The notes under the pieces are model-generated. The model saw only the letters and a program-made list of their open reading frames with translations. It was not told the origin of the DNA and did not search any database. The position numbers and the translations under genes were made by a program. Positions 51,313 to 61,400 of a DNA stretch of 64,000 bases are shown piece after piece. Numbering within the stretch: the stretch's first letter is position 1; each line of letters begins with the position of its first letter. The DNA is from Petrimonas sulfuriphila (GTDB lineage Bacteria > Bacteroidota > Bacteroidia > Bacteroidales > Dysgonomonadaceae): assembly GCA_038561985.1 (NCBI GenBank), contig CP073276.1:310001-374000 (forward strand). Direction: 5' to 3'.

Positions 51313-53013
51313 CTAATTATGAATTATGAATTGTGAATTGTGATTTGTGATTTGTCCTTCTCTCAGCATCACCTTGGCATTTTCTACAGCCTGAGCAGTA
51401 ACTTCCGCACCGCTAAGCATCCGGGCTATTTCCGAAATCCTATCGTTTTGCGGCAACAGGCGCATATAGGTTGCCGTAGTCTCAGCACTATCCTCTTTGT
51501 AAACGTTGTAATGCCTTGTTCCTTTGGCTGCTATTTGCGGCAAATGGGTGATGGCGATTACCTGCATGTCGTGTGCCATCTCGCGCATGATCGTGCCCAT
51601 TTTATCGGCAATCTCACCCGAAGTACCCGTGTCAATTTCATCAAAAATAACCGTTGGCAGTGCTGTTGCTCCGGCAATCATCGATTTCAGGCAAAGCATC
51701 AGTCGAGAGATTTCTCCGCCGGATGCAATCTGGGAAACAGGCAGCAACGGTGTGTTTTTATTGGCGGAGAAAAGAAAGCCGACAGCATCTTTTCCGTTAG
51801 AATCGGGATTGTTTTTGGTGGTAATATCGCATGTGAACCTCGCGTTAGGCATTCCCAGATAAACAAGCATGTCCGTGAGCTGCTCCTCTACCGGCTGCGT
51901 AGCCGATTTTCTCTTTTCGCTCAAAGCCCTGGCTTTTTGCAACATCAGCTGTTGTTTTTCAAATACCTCTTTTTCAAGTTGCTCTATTTGTTCGTCCAGC
52001 GACAGGATGTCTTGCAGCTTTTCATCCAGCTGCCTCTGTATCTCCTGCAGTTCCTCAACCGATTTCACCGAATGCCTCTTCTGTAAATCGTATATCACGC
52101 TTAACCGCTCCTCCACCTGTTGTTGCCGTTCGGCATTGAAATCTGTTTCTTCGAAATGCTTCCCGGCTTCAATCCGGACCTCTTTTAAATCGATATAAGC
52201 CGACTCCACCCGCTGCTCCAATTCGGCTGCTTTCGGAAAAACATGCCGGATACTTTTCAACGCATCGGTTACCGATTTTAATTTTTGCTCTACAGCGTCA
52301 CCTTCACCCGAGAATGTATCTACTACTGCAAAAAGCGAAGCTTTAATCTCCTCGGCATGCGTTATGGTTTCCAGTTCGGCTTCCAGTTCTTCCTGCTCTC
52401 CCGCCTGTAGTTTTGCACCGGCCAATGTGTCGAACTGGAATTGAAAATAATTTTCCTCTTCCTTGTTTTTCTGCGATTGCTCCTGCAGTTCGAGCAGCAG
52501 TTTCCTGCTCGCCTGATATTCCTTGAAAGCTTTTTGGTACGCCTCTTTCTCCGTTTTTGTACGGGCAAGAATATCCAATACGTTTAACTGAAAAAAGTTA
52601 TCGTTTAACGACAGGTTCTGATGCTGTGAATGGATATCTATCAATCTATCGCCCAGTCCCTTCAGGTCATTCAGGTAAACAGGGGAGTCGTTCACAAAAG
52701 CCCGCGACTTCCCGGTCGTCCAGATTTCGCGGCGCAGGATGCATTCATCGGGATTATATTCCCAATCCCGCTCTTCAAAAAAATCTTGCAAACCATACCT
52801 TGAAAGATCGAAAATACCTTCGATGGTACATTTCTGCTCGTTTTGCTTGATATGACGATTATCGGCACGTTGTCCCAAAATCAGCGAAAGTGCACCCAAT
52901 ATAATGGATTTTCCGGCACCGGTTTCTCCGGTGATGACTGAAAAACCCTTATCAAAATCGATCTGGAGCGAGTCTATCAGCGCATAATTTTGTATTGCAA
53001 GCGATTTCAGCAT
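51313..53013 (-). CDS. recN: DNA repair protein RecN
   Basis: The protein has 566 residues from the ATG at 53013 (LKSLAIQNYALIDSLQIDF); the extension to 53091 overlaps porD. Walker A GETGAGKS (about 31-38), a long coiled coil (about 150-350), signature SGGEISRLML, Walker B DEIDTGTSGEIADKMG and the AITHLPQIAAKG switch are all present. It helps hold and align broken DNA ends. The last dozen residues (Asn/His/Ser/Ile-rich) are encoded by a heptamer array. Confidence 0.95.
   Translation of the reverse strand: MLKSLAIQNYALIDSLQIDFDKGFSVITGETGAGKSIILGALSLILGQRADNRHIKQNEQKCTIEGIFDLSRYGLQDFFEERDWEYNPDECILRREIWTTGKSRAFVNDSPVYLNDLKGLGDRLIDIHSQHQNLSLNDNFFQLNVLDILARTKTEKEAYQKAFKEYQASRKLLLELQEQSQKNKEEENYFQFQFDTLAGAKLQAGEQEELEAELETITHAEEIKASLFAVVDTFSGEGDAVEQKLKSVTDALKSIRHVFPKAAELEQRVESAYIDLKEVRIEAGKHFEETDFNAERQQQVEERLSVIYDLQKRHSVKSVEELQEIQRQLDEKLQDILSLDEQIEQLEKEVFEKQQLMLQKARALSEKRKSATQPVEEQLTDMLVYLGMPNARFTCDITTKNNPDSNGKDAVGFLFSANKNTPLLPVSQIASGGEISRLMLCLKSMIAGATALPTVIFDEIDTGTSGEIADKMGTIMREMAHDMQVIAITHLPQIAAKGTRHYNVYKEDSAETTATYMRLLPQNDRISEIARMLSGAEVTAQAVENAKVMLREGQITNHNSQFIIHN
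51315..51355. repeat. Heptamer array forming the end of recN
   Basis: Six tandem 7 nt units: AATTAT (one base short), GAATTAT, two GAATTGT and two GATTTGT. They lie at the recN/rlmB junction and supply the last codons of recN. Confidence 0.75.
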
Positions 53014-53020
53014 AATTTTC

Positions 53021-53923
53021 CTAACGGTTTGTTCGTTGTAATCTTTCCAAAACGGCTGTCTGCGTCGGGTAAATATTCCGGAGCATTTCATATGCCGCTC
53101 GCTTTTCCTGCTCCGGAGCGCCAGTAAAGACGTTTACCAGTTCGTCCAGTTTGGCATTGCCGAAAAGGGTTACCAAAACAGAGTTGGGCAGACGGGCGTA
53201 TAGCGAAGCGATTACAGGCAGCGAAGTTACAACTTTTTGACGACCTTTTTCACTGTTTACCGCCATTTCATCCAATCCTGCCCGGTGGTAATCGTGCCAC
53301 ATCCGGCGGTAATCTTCAAATACGGGTTCGTTGAAAGCAACGGCAATGGCATACTTGTTCCGCTCACCTCCAAACGCTTCCCATCCGCTCCAGTTATTGG
53401 GTTGAACGTTGCTGGCCAGGGTTTGCATCCGACGGAAACAATCCGTTCCTCCCAGAGGCGACATCGAATCATAATCGAGTCCGAGAATAAGGTAGGCATA
53501 AAAGGCAATGGTCGCAACCAGGTTGTTGGAAATGTTGTCGGGATTGAACTCTAACGGCTGATATTCCGTGTAATCGAACAAAAAGGAAGGTTCACGATAA
53601 TTCAGCAACGGCGTATTGCATGATGCACCGGAAACGGGTCTTCTTGCTTGAACCTGCAATTCTCCTCTAAACGACGTGGGAGACGGCATCTCATTGATGA
53701 TGAGGGCAAACGAGCAATCGATCTTTTCATGCGCCGGGGAATTCACGTCCGTCCATTTCCCATCGTTTATAAATATCCTCAATTGCTCTTCGAGAGTGTT
53801 GAACAACTGCCGGTTGCCCTGTATTCGGGCACTGTTGACAGAGACAGTAGCATTGAGATTCTGCGCCGTAGTACAAACAACAGCTCCCAACAAGAAAATA
53901 ACGGAAAATACGGCATTCTTCAT
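53021..53923 (-). CDS. porD: Type IX secretion protein PorD (DUF4835)
   Basis: The 300 residues have a signal peptide (1-20, ending CTTAQ). LNATVSVNSARIQGNRQLFNTLEEQL is the conserved opening of DUF4835, and EPSFLFDYTEYQPLEF, VATIAFYAYLILGLDYD and FRRMQTLA follow. This family is annotated as PorD of the T9SS; its exact role is not settled. It is placed before recN (8 bp), as I recall from other Bacteroidota. Confidence 0.82.
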   Translation of the reverse strand: MKNAVFSVIFLLGAVVCTTAQNLNATVSVNSARIQGNRQLFNTLEEQLRIFINDGKWTDVNSPAHEKIDCSFALIINEMPSPTSFRGELQVQARRPVSGASCNTPLLNYREPSFLFDYTEYQPLEFNPDNISNNLVATIAFYAYLILGLDYDSMSPLGGTDCFRRMQTLASNVQPNNWSGWEAFGGERNKYAIAVAFNEPVFEDYRRMWHDYHRAGLDEMAVNSEKGRQKVVTSLPVIASLYARLPNSVLVTLFGNAKLDELVNVFTGAPEQEKRAAYEMLRNIYPTQTAVLERLQRTNR

Positions 53924-53966
53924 AACTTATGCCTGACGGTGGTTTCTTATATTGAAATTATTTCAA

Positions 53967-54260
53967 TTACAACGAACGGTAAAACTGCAATTCGTTTCGC
54001 AAATTATCGACCTCGGCCTGAAGTGATTTCACCCTAACAAGCATATGATACAACGCCTCAATCCCTTCCACATTAATATCCATATCATTATGCCAGCGGA
54101 CAAACTGTTCCAGTTCTTCCAGCTCGTCGTATTCCACAAACCGGGTGTCGCCGGAATCCGACAGGCGAATTAACCCCAGTTCGCCCAGCGAATCGAGGAA
54201 CGATTCTTTCACTTCATAAATACGGATGCACTCGCTGTATAAAATTCTTTTTTCGTTCAT
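53967..54260 (-). CDS. cbpM: Chaperone modulator CbpM
   Basis: The 97 residues have a MerR-like helix-turn-helix layout ([24 protein letters not shown]) followed by a coiled helix. CbpM binds the J domain of CbpA and inhibits it. The ATG overlaps the DnaJ/CbpA stop by 4 bp, giving coupled expression. Confidence 0.9.
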   Translation of the reverse strand: MNEKRILYSECIRIYEVKESFLDSLGELGLIRLSDSGDTRFVEYDELEELEQFVRWHNDMDINVEGIEALYHMLVRVKSLQAEVDNLRNELQFYRSL

Positions 54261-55180
54261 CGTTGGTTCAGTTTAGATAATTCGACAAACAATTCCTGTT
54301 CCTTTGACGAGAGGTTTTGAGGTACCTCCACTTTCATTGTCACGATAAGGTCGCCAAACTGATCATCCTTTTTATATACCGGAAACCCTTTGCCTTTCAG
54401 ACGAACTTTCGTTCCTGGCTGTGTGCCGGGCTTTACCTTCATTTTCACCTGTCCGTCAAGCGTATTCACCTTCACTTCTCCACCGAGAACAGCCGTGTAC
54501 AACCCAACATGAACCGATGTGTACAGATCGTTGCCGAGCCGTTTGAATTCCGGATCATCTTCAATAGCGAACGTAATGTATAAATCCCCGTTAGGGCCGC
54601 CGTTTATTCCCGGCTGACCGTATCCGGCAAGCTTTATCTTTTGTCCATCTGCAGCTCCGGCAGGAATAGTTATGCGGATGTTTCTCCCGTCAAGGTTAAG
54701 CGTTTGCTTATGGGTATACATGGCCTGGCGGAGCGATAACCTCAATTCTGCCTGATAATCCCCTCCTTTGTACTTTCTGTTCGCATGTCTGGTTTCCCTT
54801 TGTGTGAAACCACTTCCAAACATCGAATGAAAAAACTCGGAAAAATCGGTGTCCGAAAAATCACCTTCGGTGTAGAAAGTTTGTCCAGCCTGTTGTCCGC
54901 TCCATTGACGCTGTTGCTGTTGATATTGCTGTTGCGCTTTTTCGTACTCCTCGCCGTGTTTCCAGTTTTCTCCGTATTTATCGTATTTAGTACGTTTTTC
55001 GGGGTCGCTCAGCACTTCGTTGGCCTCGTTGAGCTGCTGGAATTTTCTGTGCGCTTCCTTATCGTTTGGATTCAAATCCGGATGCAGCTTGCGCGCCTTT
55101 TGCCGGTACGCTTTTTTAATGTCGTCGGCCGACGCATTTTTACCCACACCCAAAATATTGTAGTAATCGATATATGCCAT
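54257..55180 (-). CDS. cbpA: CbpA-type DnaJ chaperone
   Basis: The 307 residues begin with a J domain (1-70) with the catalytic HPD in RKLHPDLNP (about 33-35), then a Gln-rich linker, then the DnaJ C-terminal substrate-binding beta domains ([29 protein letters not shown]). There is no Cys-rich zinc domain, as in CbpA. It stimulates DnaK. First gene of the cbpA-cbpM-porD-recN-rlmB-ridA-yccF run. Confidence 0.93.
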   Translation of the reverse strand: MAYIDYYNILGVGKNASADDIKKAYRQKARKLHPDLNPNDKEAHRKFQQLNEANEVLSDPEKRTKYDKYGENWKHGEEYEKAQQQYQQQQRQWSGQQAGQTFYTEGDFSDTDFSEFFHSMFGSGFTQRETRHANRKYKGGDYQAELRLSLRQAMYTHKQTLNLDGRNIRITIPAGAADGQKIKLAGYGQPGINGGPNGDLYITFAIEDDPEFKRLGNDLYTSVHVGLYTAVLGGEVKVNTLDGQVKMKVKPGTQPGTKVRLKGKGFPVYKKDDQFGDLIVTMKVEVPQNLSSKEQELFVELSKLNQR

Positions 55181-55255
55181 TTTTAAAACTATTATAATAC
55201 AAATATAGTAAAAAATGCGCCTCTATTACTACTCCTTCACACGAAAATATAACGA

Positions 55256-57235
55256 TCAGAATAATCCGAAAGATGAGCCGGTTACCCTGAATTCTGTCCG
55301 CCGGTTAATCTGGTCGGCAACCACCTGTTCCTCGGGCGTCAGCTTTTCGATAAACGCCTCATCCAGCCTATCTCCTTCTTTCAGGAAACCGTATCTTTCA
55401 GCAATGGCAGCAGAGACCGTTTTAGGTTGTGTTTTTCCAAAACCTGCCGCCGATAATCGCCGCTCATCCACCCCTTTGCCGATAAGGTACCGTACCACCG
55501 ATTGTGCGCGGCGTAACGAAAGATTTTGATTGTACTCCTCACCACCTTTCCTGTCGGTGTGCGCGGAAAGTTCGATGGTTACTGACGGATTGTCATTCAA
55601 CAGGCTTGTAAGTCCGTCGAGTTCTTCTTTTGACTCGGGACGCAACTCCGCCTTATCAAAATCATAGAAAATATTTTCGAGGATAACGGGCCTGTTGTAA
55701 GGGATCATTTCAAAATCCACGAAATAAACGGTATCCTTTTCCTCGACGGGTGTTTTTAGTATTTTCTTCCTGTTCAGAAACCCTTCTGCGCAGGCCAGAA
55801 AAAGATAATTCACGTTCCTGTCCGCACGGAAACGGTAGGCTCCGTCTTGCCCGGTAATGTATTCGTGTCGGAAACCGTTATCACCAACAACCGAAACCTT
55901 GACATTGGGAATGAACTTATCCTCCATATCCACTGCAAAACCCTCCACGAAAATCTCTGCATCCGGGTATTCAAACGAATAGATATGGTCGCGCCCACGT
56001 GCATCGTTACGGTTTGAGCTGAAAAAACCGCGACGCTTCCCTTTCTCGAAAGTGATGCCAAAATCGTCCATGGATGAATTGATGGGGACACCCATGTTCT
56101 GGACCCTCCACCGTTTGCTGCTGCCATGCAAGTTGGCTTCGTACAGATCCAGCCCCCCCATTCCCGGGTGTCCGTCAGACGAAAAATACAGCGTCGTGTC
56201 GTTTTTAATGTACGGAAACATTTCATCGCCCGGCGTATTGATCTCCGGGCCCAGGTTTTCTGTAAAAAGTACGGTGAGGCCATCCATCCCGGCACGCCAG
56301 ATGTCTTTTCCGCCGTATCCTCCGGGCATGTCGGAAACAAAATAGAGATAATCGCCCAACGGAGAAACGGAAGGGTGCGCGAAAACCGAAAGCGTGTCAC
56401 CTGCAGACAGAGTCAACTCCTGCCCGGCGTTCCAGCCACCGCTACCGCGTTGTGAACAGTAAATCCCGGGAGTGGTTGCCCGGCTAAGATGAACGGGAGA
56501 GAACGTATAGAAAAGGTAGTTGCCGTCTGCGGAAACCGAAGGCGTTCCTTCATCGAAACGGGTATTGATTTCCGACTCCAAAATCGCCGGCTTCAGCCAT
56601 TCGCCCTTATCGTTTCTGGTGACAACGAAAATATCGTTGTTCTTCATCCCTGTGATGTTGCTGATTGAATCGCCCCGGGCATCCTCGCGCGAAGAGGTGA
56701 TATAAAGTACGGCATCGTCCTTTGCAAACACCGGGCTGAACTCTCCGCGGTTCGAGTTGAACAGATCCATCCGTTTTACCGCATAACGCGACGGCGCTTT
56801 CTTTTTCTCCATCGCATCTTTCACTCCCTGCAATCCGTTCACTCCCAACACATTTACCGGATCCAAGGCAAGAAAATCCTCGTAAGCCTTTTGTGCCTGC
56901 AGGTATCTTCCTTCTTTGTGCAGCATTTGCGCATACCGCAAATAAACCAGCGTATCGGGATACTTGTACCGGATAGCGCTGGCATACGCGTTAGCCGAAC
57001 GGGAAGCGACATTCATCCGGCGGTAGGCCTCCGCCATTTCGTAAGCTACCACTCCGCGCAACGGACGCTGATCGGGCTTGATGCCCCGATACACTTTTCG
57101 ATAGGTTTCGGAGGCCAAAAAATACTCTCCCCTAAGGTATTGCGTCCGGGCATCGCTCAGGCTTGCTGACCGGCACGAAACCAGCAACAACACTCCCAGA
57201 AAGCATAAAGGGTATATTTTTCGAGTTCGTAGCAA
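55256..57235 (-). CDS. porE: PorE-like T9SS lipoprotein (TPR, propeller, carboxypeptidase-like, OmpA)
   Basis: This 659-residue protein starts at a TTG; no ATG is available, and an in-frame stop lies five codons upstream of it. The leader ends LLLVSC (Cys21), so it is a lipoprotein. Domain order: TPR repeats (about 30-150), a PD40 beta-propeller (about 165-420; SPVFAKDDAVLYITSS, SPLGDYLYFVS, YFSSDGHPGMGGLDLY), a carboxypeptidase-regulatory-like beta sandwich (about 425-505), and a C-terminal OmpA peptidoglycan-binding domain (about 525-655; IFYDFDKAELRPESKEELD and LSAHTDRKG). This is the architecture described for P. gingivalis PorE, which anchors the type IX secretion system to peptidoglycan. 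Bacteroidota contain paralogues, so the symbol is a proposal. Confidence 0.82.
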   Translation of the reverse strand: MLRTRKIYPLCFLGVLLLVSCRSASLSDARTQYLRGEYFLASETYRKVYRGIKPDQRPLRGVVAYEMAEAYRRMNVASRSANAYASAIRYKYPDTLVYLRYAQMLHKEGRYLQAQKAYEDFLALDPVNVLGVNGLQGVKDAMEKKKAPSRYAVKRMDLFNSNRGEFSPVFAKDDAVLYITSSREDARGDSISNITGMKNNDIFVVTRNDKGEWLKPAILESEINTRFDEGTPSVSADGNYLFYTFSPVHLSRATTPGIYCSQRGSGGWNAGQELTLSAGDTLSVFAHPSVSPLGDYLYFVSDMPGGYGGKDIWRAGMDGLTVLFTENLGPEINTPGDEMFPYIKNDTTLYFSSDGHPGMGGLDLYEANLHGSSKRWRVQNMGVPINSSMDDFGITFEKGKRRGFFSSNRNDARGRDHIYSFEYPDAEIFVEGFAVDMEDKFIPNVKVSVVGDNGFRHEYITGQDGAYRFRADRNVNYLFLACAEGFLNRKKILKTPVEEKDTVYFVDFEMIPYNRPVILENIFYDFDKAELRPESKEELDGLTSLLNDNPSVTIELSAHTDRKGGEEYNQNLSLRRAQSVVRYLIGKGVDERRLSAAGFGKTQPKTVSAAIAERYGFLKEGDRLDEAFIEKLTPEEQVVADQINRRTEFRVTGSSFGLF

Positions 57236-57296
57236 ATCCGGTTGTTTTTCTTAATAACTCGGTTTTGGCGGAAATATTGTGTGAAAACCGTGGGGA

Positions 57297-58430
57297 CTAT
57301 TCCGTTGCCGGGAGGTTATATACTCCTTTTACTAAAACCTGTTGGGGTGGAAGCGGTGTTTTTATCTCCACCAGGTTATCGGAGGTCAACCCGGCGATGA
57401 CGGAAACGGATTTAAGGTATATATTCTCTCCCGATTTCTTCTCAAGCAAATAAATCCGGTACGTTCCGTCCGCCAACGCTTCAAGGGCATCCCCGGGAAT
57501 CCCTTTTGCCCTGTATTCTTTCACACTCACCTCTGCCTCAACGTACATGTTGTTTACAAAACCGCTGTTTATCGATTCTATCTGTGCTGTACACACAATG
57601 GTTTTCTTTTCAGGATCGATGGATTTCCCCGTTCGGGTCAGCTTCGCACTGAACTTTTCGGACGGATTGCCGGGGTTATAAAACCGGATATTTTGGCCGA
57701 CAGCCAATTGTGCGATATCTTTCTCGTACACCTCCAGTTGAAGATAGAACTGATTGGCATTAACAAGGGTCATCAACATTTTTTCAGGCGTAACGTATTC
57801 TCCGATCATACTGTTTACCTGCGTAATGTATCCGTCAATAGGCGAACGGACTTCGAGTATCCGGTAAAAATCTCCTTTTTCTACTTGCGCCGGATCTACG
57901 TTAAGCAGACTCAACCGATGTTTTATCCCGTTGTATTGTGCCAACAGGCTGTTGTAAGTACTTTCGGCTGCAATGAAATCTTTGCGGGCCGCGATGCTGT
58001 CCCGATAAAGCGTTTGTAACCGCTCGTATGTTTTTTTTGCTTCGTTGAATCGATTGCTTACCGTAGCAAAATCCTGTTGCAGCACAATAAAATCGTTACT
58101 TTCGACAGTGCAAAGCACACTTCCCGCAGAGACAAAATCACCCAACTCACGGGAAATAATCCTTATCGTCCCCGGAATTCGGCTGGTAACCTGGGCCTGC
58201 CCTCTTACCGATGAGATGACATGCCCGTTCACCTTCACACTTTCGTGGAATTGCGCTTCCTGCAATTCACCAAATTCCATTTGCATCGCTTCAAACTGGC
58301 GGTTGGAAATTGCTACCAACGCAGAATCTCCGGTAGAATCTCCGGCTTCGCTACCCGACTTTTTGTTACCGCAACCCAAAAGAGCTACGGAAACCAAAAC
58401 TCCCCAAAAGAAATGTTTATAAAATCGCAT
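57297..58430 (-). CDS. RND efflux periplasmic adaptor (CusB/CzcB-like), lipoprotein
   Basis: The 377 residues have a leader ending ALLGC (Cys20). VNGHVISSVRGQAQVTSRIPGTI is the lipoyl half, the hairpin helices span about 110-185 (RFNEAKKTYERLQTLY), SPIDGYITQVNSMIGEYVTP closes the barrel-sandwich, and the beta-barrel and membrane-proximal domains follow. It bridges the pump and the outer-membrane channel. The gene is 49 bp after the fused pump-channel gene. Confidence 0.9.
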   Translation of the reverse strand: MRFYKHFFWGVLVSVALLGCGNKKSGSEAGDSTGDSALVAISNRQFEAMQMEFGELQEAQFHESVKVNGHVISSVRGQAQVTSRIPGTIRIISRELGDFVSAGSVLCTVESNDFIVLQQDFATVSNRFNEAKKTYERLQTLYRDSIAARKDFIAAESTYNSLLAQYNGIKHRLSLLNVDPAQVEKGDFYRILEVRSPIDGYITQVNSMIGEYVTPEKMLMTLVNANQFYLQLEVYEKDIAQLAVGQNIRFYNPGNPSEKFSAKLTRTGKSIDPEKKTIVCTAQIESINSGFVNNMYVEAEVSVKEYRAKGIPGDALEALADGTYRIYLLEKKSGENIYLKSVSVIAGLTSDNLVEIKTPLPPQQVLVKGVYNLPATE

Positions 58431-58479
58431 CTTGCTGTCTTTTTACGTTTTTCTTCCCTCTTGCCCTTTATCCGCCGGT

Positions 58480-61400
58480 TCACTCAACTATCAAGTAATT
58501 GAGCGCAATTACCGTCTGGTTGTATTTCGCCAGGTTGTCTAAATAATCCAACCTCAATTGCGTAGCATTTTCCAGGCTCTGTATATAACGGAAGAAGTCA
58601 ATCTCCCCTATTTCGTAACTTGACGTGGCAAATTTTATCAGCTCGTCACTGATCTGTTTCCCCGATGTTTGGTAGTAATCGATATTTTGACGGTATTTTT
58701 CGAGTTCGTTGCGCAGTTGTTCACGCGTAGAGTTATACCGCACCTCATCCTGCTGCCTGGAGTAATCGGCCATCATCACACTGTGTTTTTGCGAAGCAAC
58801 CCTGGCTTTCTGTTCCCCGAAGAACAGAGGAACAGAGATTCCAACCTGCCAGCCCCAATAACTTTTTGCGTTTGCGAACCGGTTCGTTCCGTTAAAAATC
58901 TCCACGTTAATACCGGGCAGCCACAAGTTTCTCTCAACATCCAGCAACGCACTCTCGTACCGGAGCTGTTCGTCTGCCAGCTTCAGTCCGGCATTGTCGT
59001 GGATGTCCCGGGTCAATAAAACCGGCTCCAGTTCCTGAAGTGGAACCCGGATATCTTCTTTGGGCTGTAAAAACAAGCTTAACTGCCGGTAAGCGATCTG
59101 CAGGTCGGCGTCAATTTGTTTTTGCTGAATATCAACCTGTTGCTGCTTAGCGGTTGCATTCAGTTTTTCCAGGTACGCAATTTCACCTTGTTTGTATTGC
59201 GCATCAGCCGATCGTGAAAACTTGCGGTAAATATCGGAAATAAAACGATACTGTTGCTGTTTGTTTTGCAGATATACCACGTGATAATACGCTTGCGTGA
59301 TGTTCTTGCCGAGCCTCTGACGTTCGAGTTCATAAGCTGCTTGTGAAACCGAAACTCCTGCCCGGTTGGCTCTGTATTGCGCAGCATAAACGGTAGGAAA
59401 ATTAATTTCCTGCGATACCCCCACCACATACAGCGGATGATTGTTTTCGGCAATGTTGTTGGCATCCGTGCCGTAATACACACCGGTTTTCCCGATATTG
59501 AAAGCCGTGGGGACAAACGATTTGCTCCGCTGTACCTGCAACTCGTATATTTTCAGTTGCCGGTTGTTGGCCATTCCGGTTGCGATGGCTTCTTCCAGCG
59601 AAAGTTCATGCGATTGGGAAAAGGTCGCAGCGGAAACCGTCATCAAAACCGGGACAAGCCAAGACTTAACTTTCGGCACATTCTTTTTCCTTGAACGGCT
59701 TTTTCTCCCCCTGCGCTCGTCATTCATGAAATATCCGTAAAGCAGCGGCAAGACAATCATCGTAAGAAAAGTTGAGGTCGCCAATCCACCAATAACGACC
59801 GTGGCCAGCGGGCGCTGGACTTCTGCTCCTGCCGATGTGGAAATCGCCATGGGCAGAAATCCCATCGCTGCAGAAGCTGCTGTAAGAACAACGGGCCGAA
59901 GCCTGTCGACAGAGCCTTGTACAATAATGTCGTGCATTTTCATCCCTCCGTTTTTATGGCGCAACTCTTTAAAATGCTCAATCAAAACAATTCCGTTCAG
60001 CACAGCCACACCAAACAACGCGATAAACCCTACCCCCGCTGAGATGCTGAACGGCATCCCCCTTATCCAGAGCAGCAGTATACCTCCGACAATAGAAAGC
60101 GGAATGGCAGAAAAAATTATTATCGTTTCTTTCAACGAATTGAAAGCGAAGTTCAACAACAAGAATATAAGGGCAAGAGCGATAGGTACAATAATCATCA
60201 ACCGGGTAGATGCATTCTTAAGATTCTGATACTGGCCTCCATAAACCACATAATACCCCGATTGCAAATCTACGTTTTCCTGCACTTTTTGTTGAATATC
60301 CTGCACCACCGATTGCAAGTCGCGGTTTCGCACATTCACGCTTACGACCACCCTCCGTCGGGTATTGTCGCGCGAAATTTTTGCCGGACCGGTAGAATAT
60401 TCAATTTGAGCCAGCTCGCTTAACCGTACCTGGTTTCCATCGGGGAGATTCACGTACATCTGCCTAATGTTATCGATATCCTGCCGGAAATCTTCCAAAA
60501 AACGGACCACCAGATCAAAGCTGCGCTCCCGCTCGAAAACCGTCCCCGAGATTTGTCCGCCGAAAGCCATCGACAGGTATTGGTTGAGCGACTCGATAGA
60601 AACACCGTAGTAAGCCAGTTTTTCGCGATTATACGTCACCCTCATTTGCGGCAGTCCTACCGTTTTTTCAACGATCACATCGGCCGCGCCTTCCACCCTT
60701 CGAGCCTGGGCCGCAATCTCCACAGCCTTTTCCGCCAGGTAATCCAGGTCCTCCCCGAAAATTTTCACCGCAATATCCGAGCGCACCCCGGTAACCAACT
60801 CGTTGAATCGCATCTCTATGGGTTGCGTAAACTCGTATTCGATACCCGGAAAAACCGAAAGGGCTTCCTTAAACTTGTCGGCAAGCTCTTCTTTACTCCC
60901 GGCGTTTTTCCATTCTTTCTTCGGACGAAGCTTGATGATCATGTCAATCTCTTCCATCGACATCGGATCGGTGGGAACCTCTGCGGCACCGATACGGCTC
61001 ACCACCTGGTCGACTTCCACAAAATCCTTTTTTAAGATCGCCTCCATTTGTGTGGTCATCTCGATGGTTTTCCTCAACGATGTCCCCGTTTTCAGCACCG
61101 GCTGAATCACGAAGTCGCCCTCGTCAAGCGTAGGCGTAAACTCTGCCCCAAGTCTGCCGAAAAGAAGCAAGGCAACCGTCAGCATAACCAACGCACCGAC
61201 AACGATCATCCTTTTATGTGCACACGCCCATTCGATGGACGGTCTATACGTTTTGTAAGCCAGCCGCATTACCGGGGATACATCCTTTTCTCCCTTTTTC
61301 CCGGGTTTCATAAACAAGGCTGATGCCACGGGCAGCCACGTCATCCCCAGCAGAGATGCTCCAATTACGGCAAAACAAAACGTGAGTGCCATCGGACGGA

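Noticed and set aside
53013-53091. RecN extended N-terminus starting at 53091
   Set aside because: The 26 extra residues lie inside the end of porD; the family start is at 53013.
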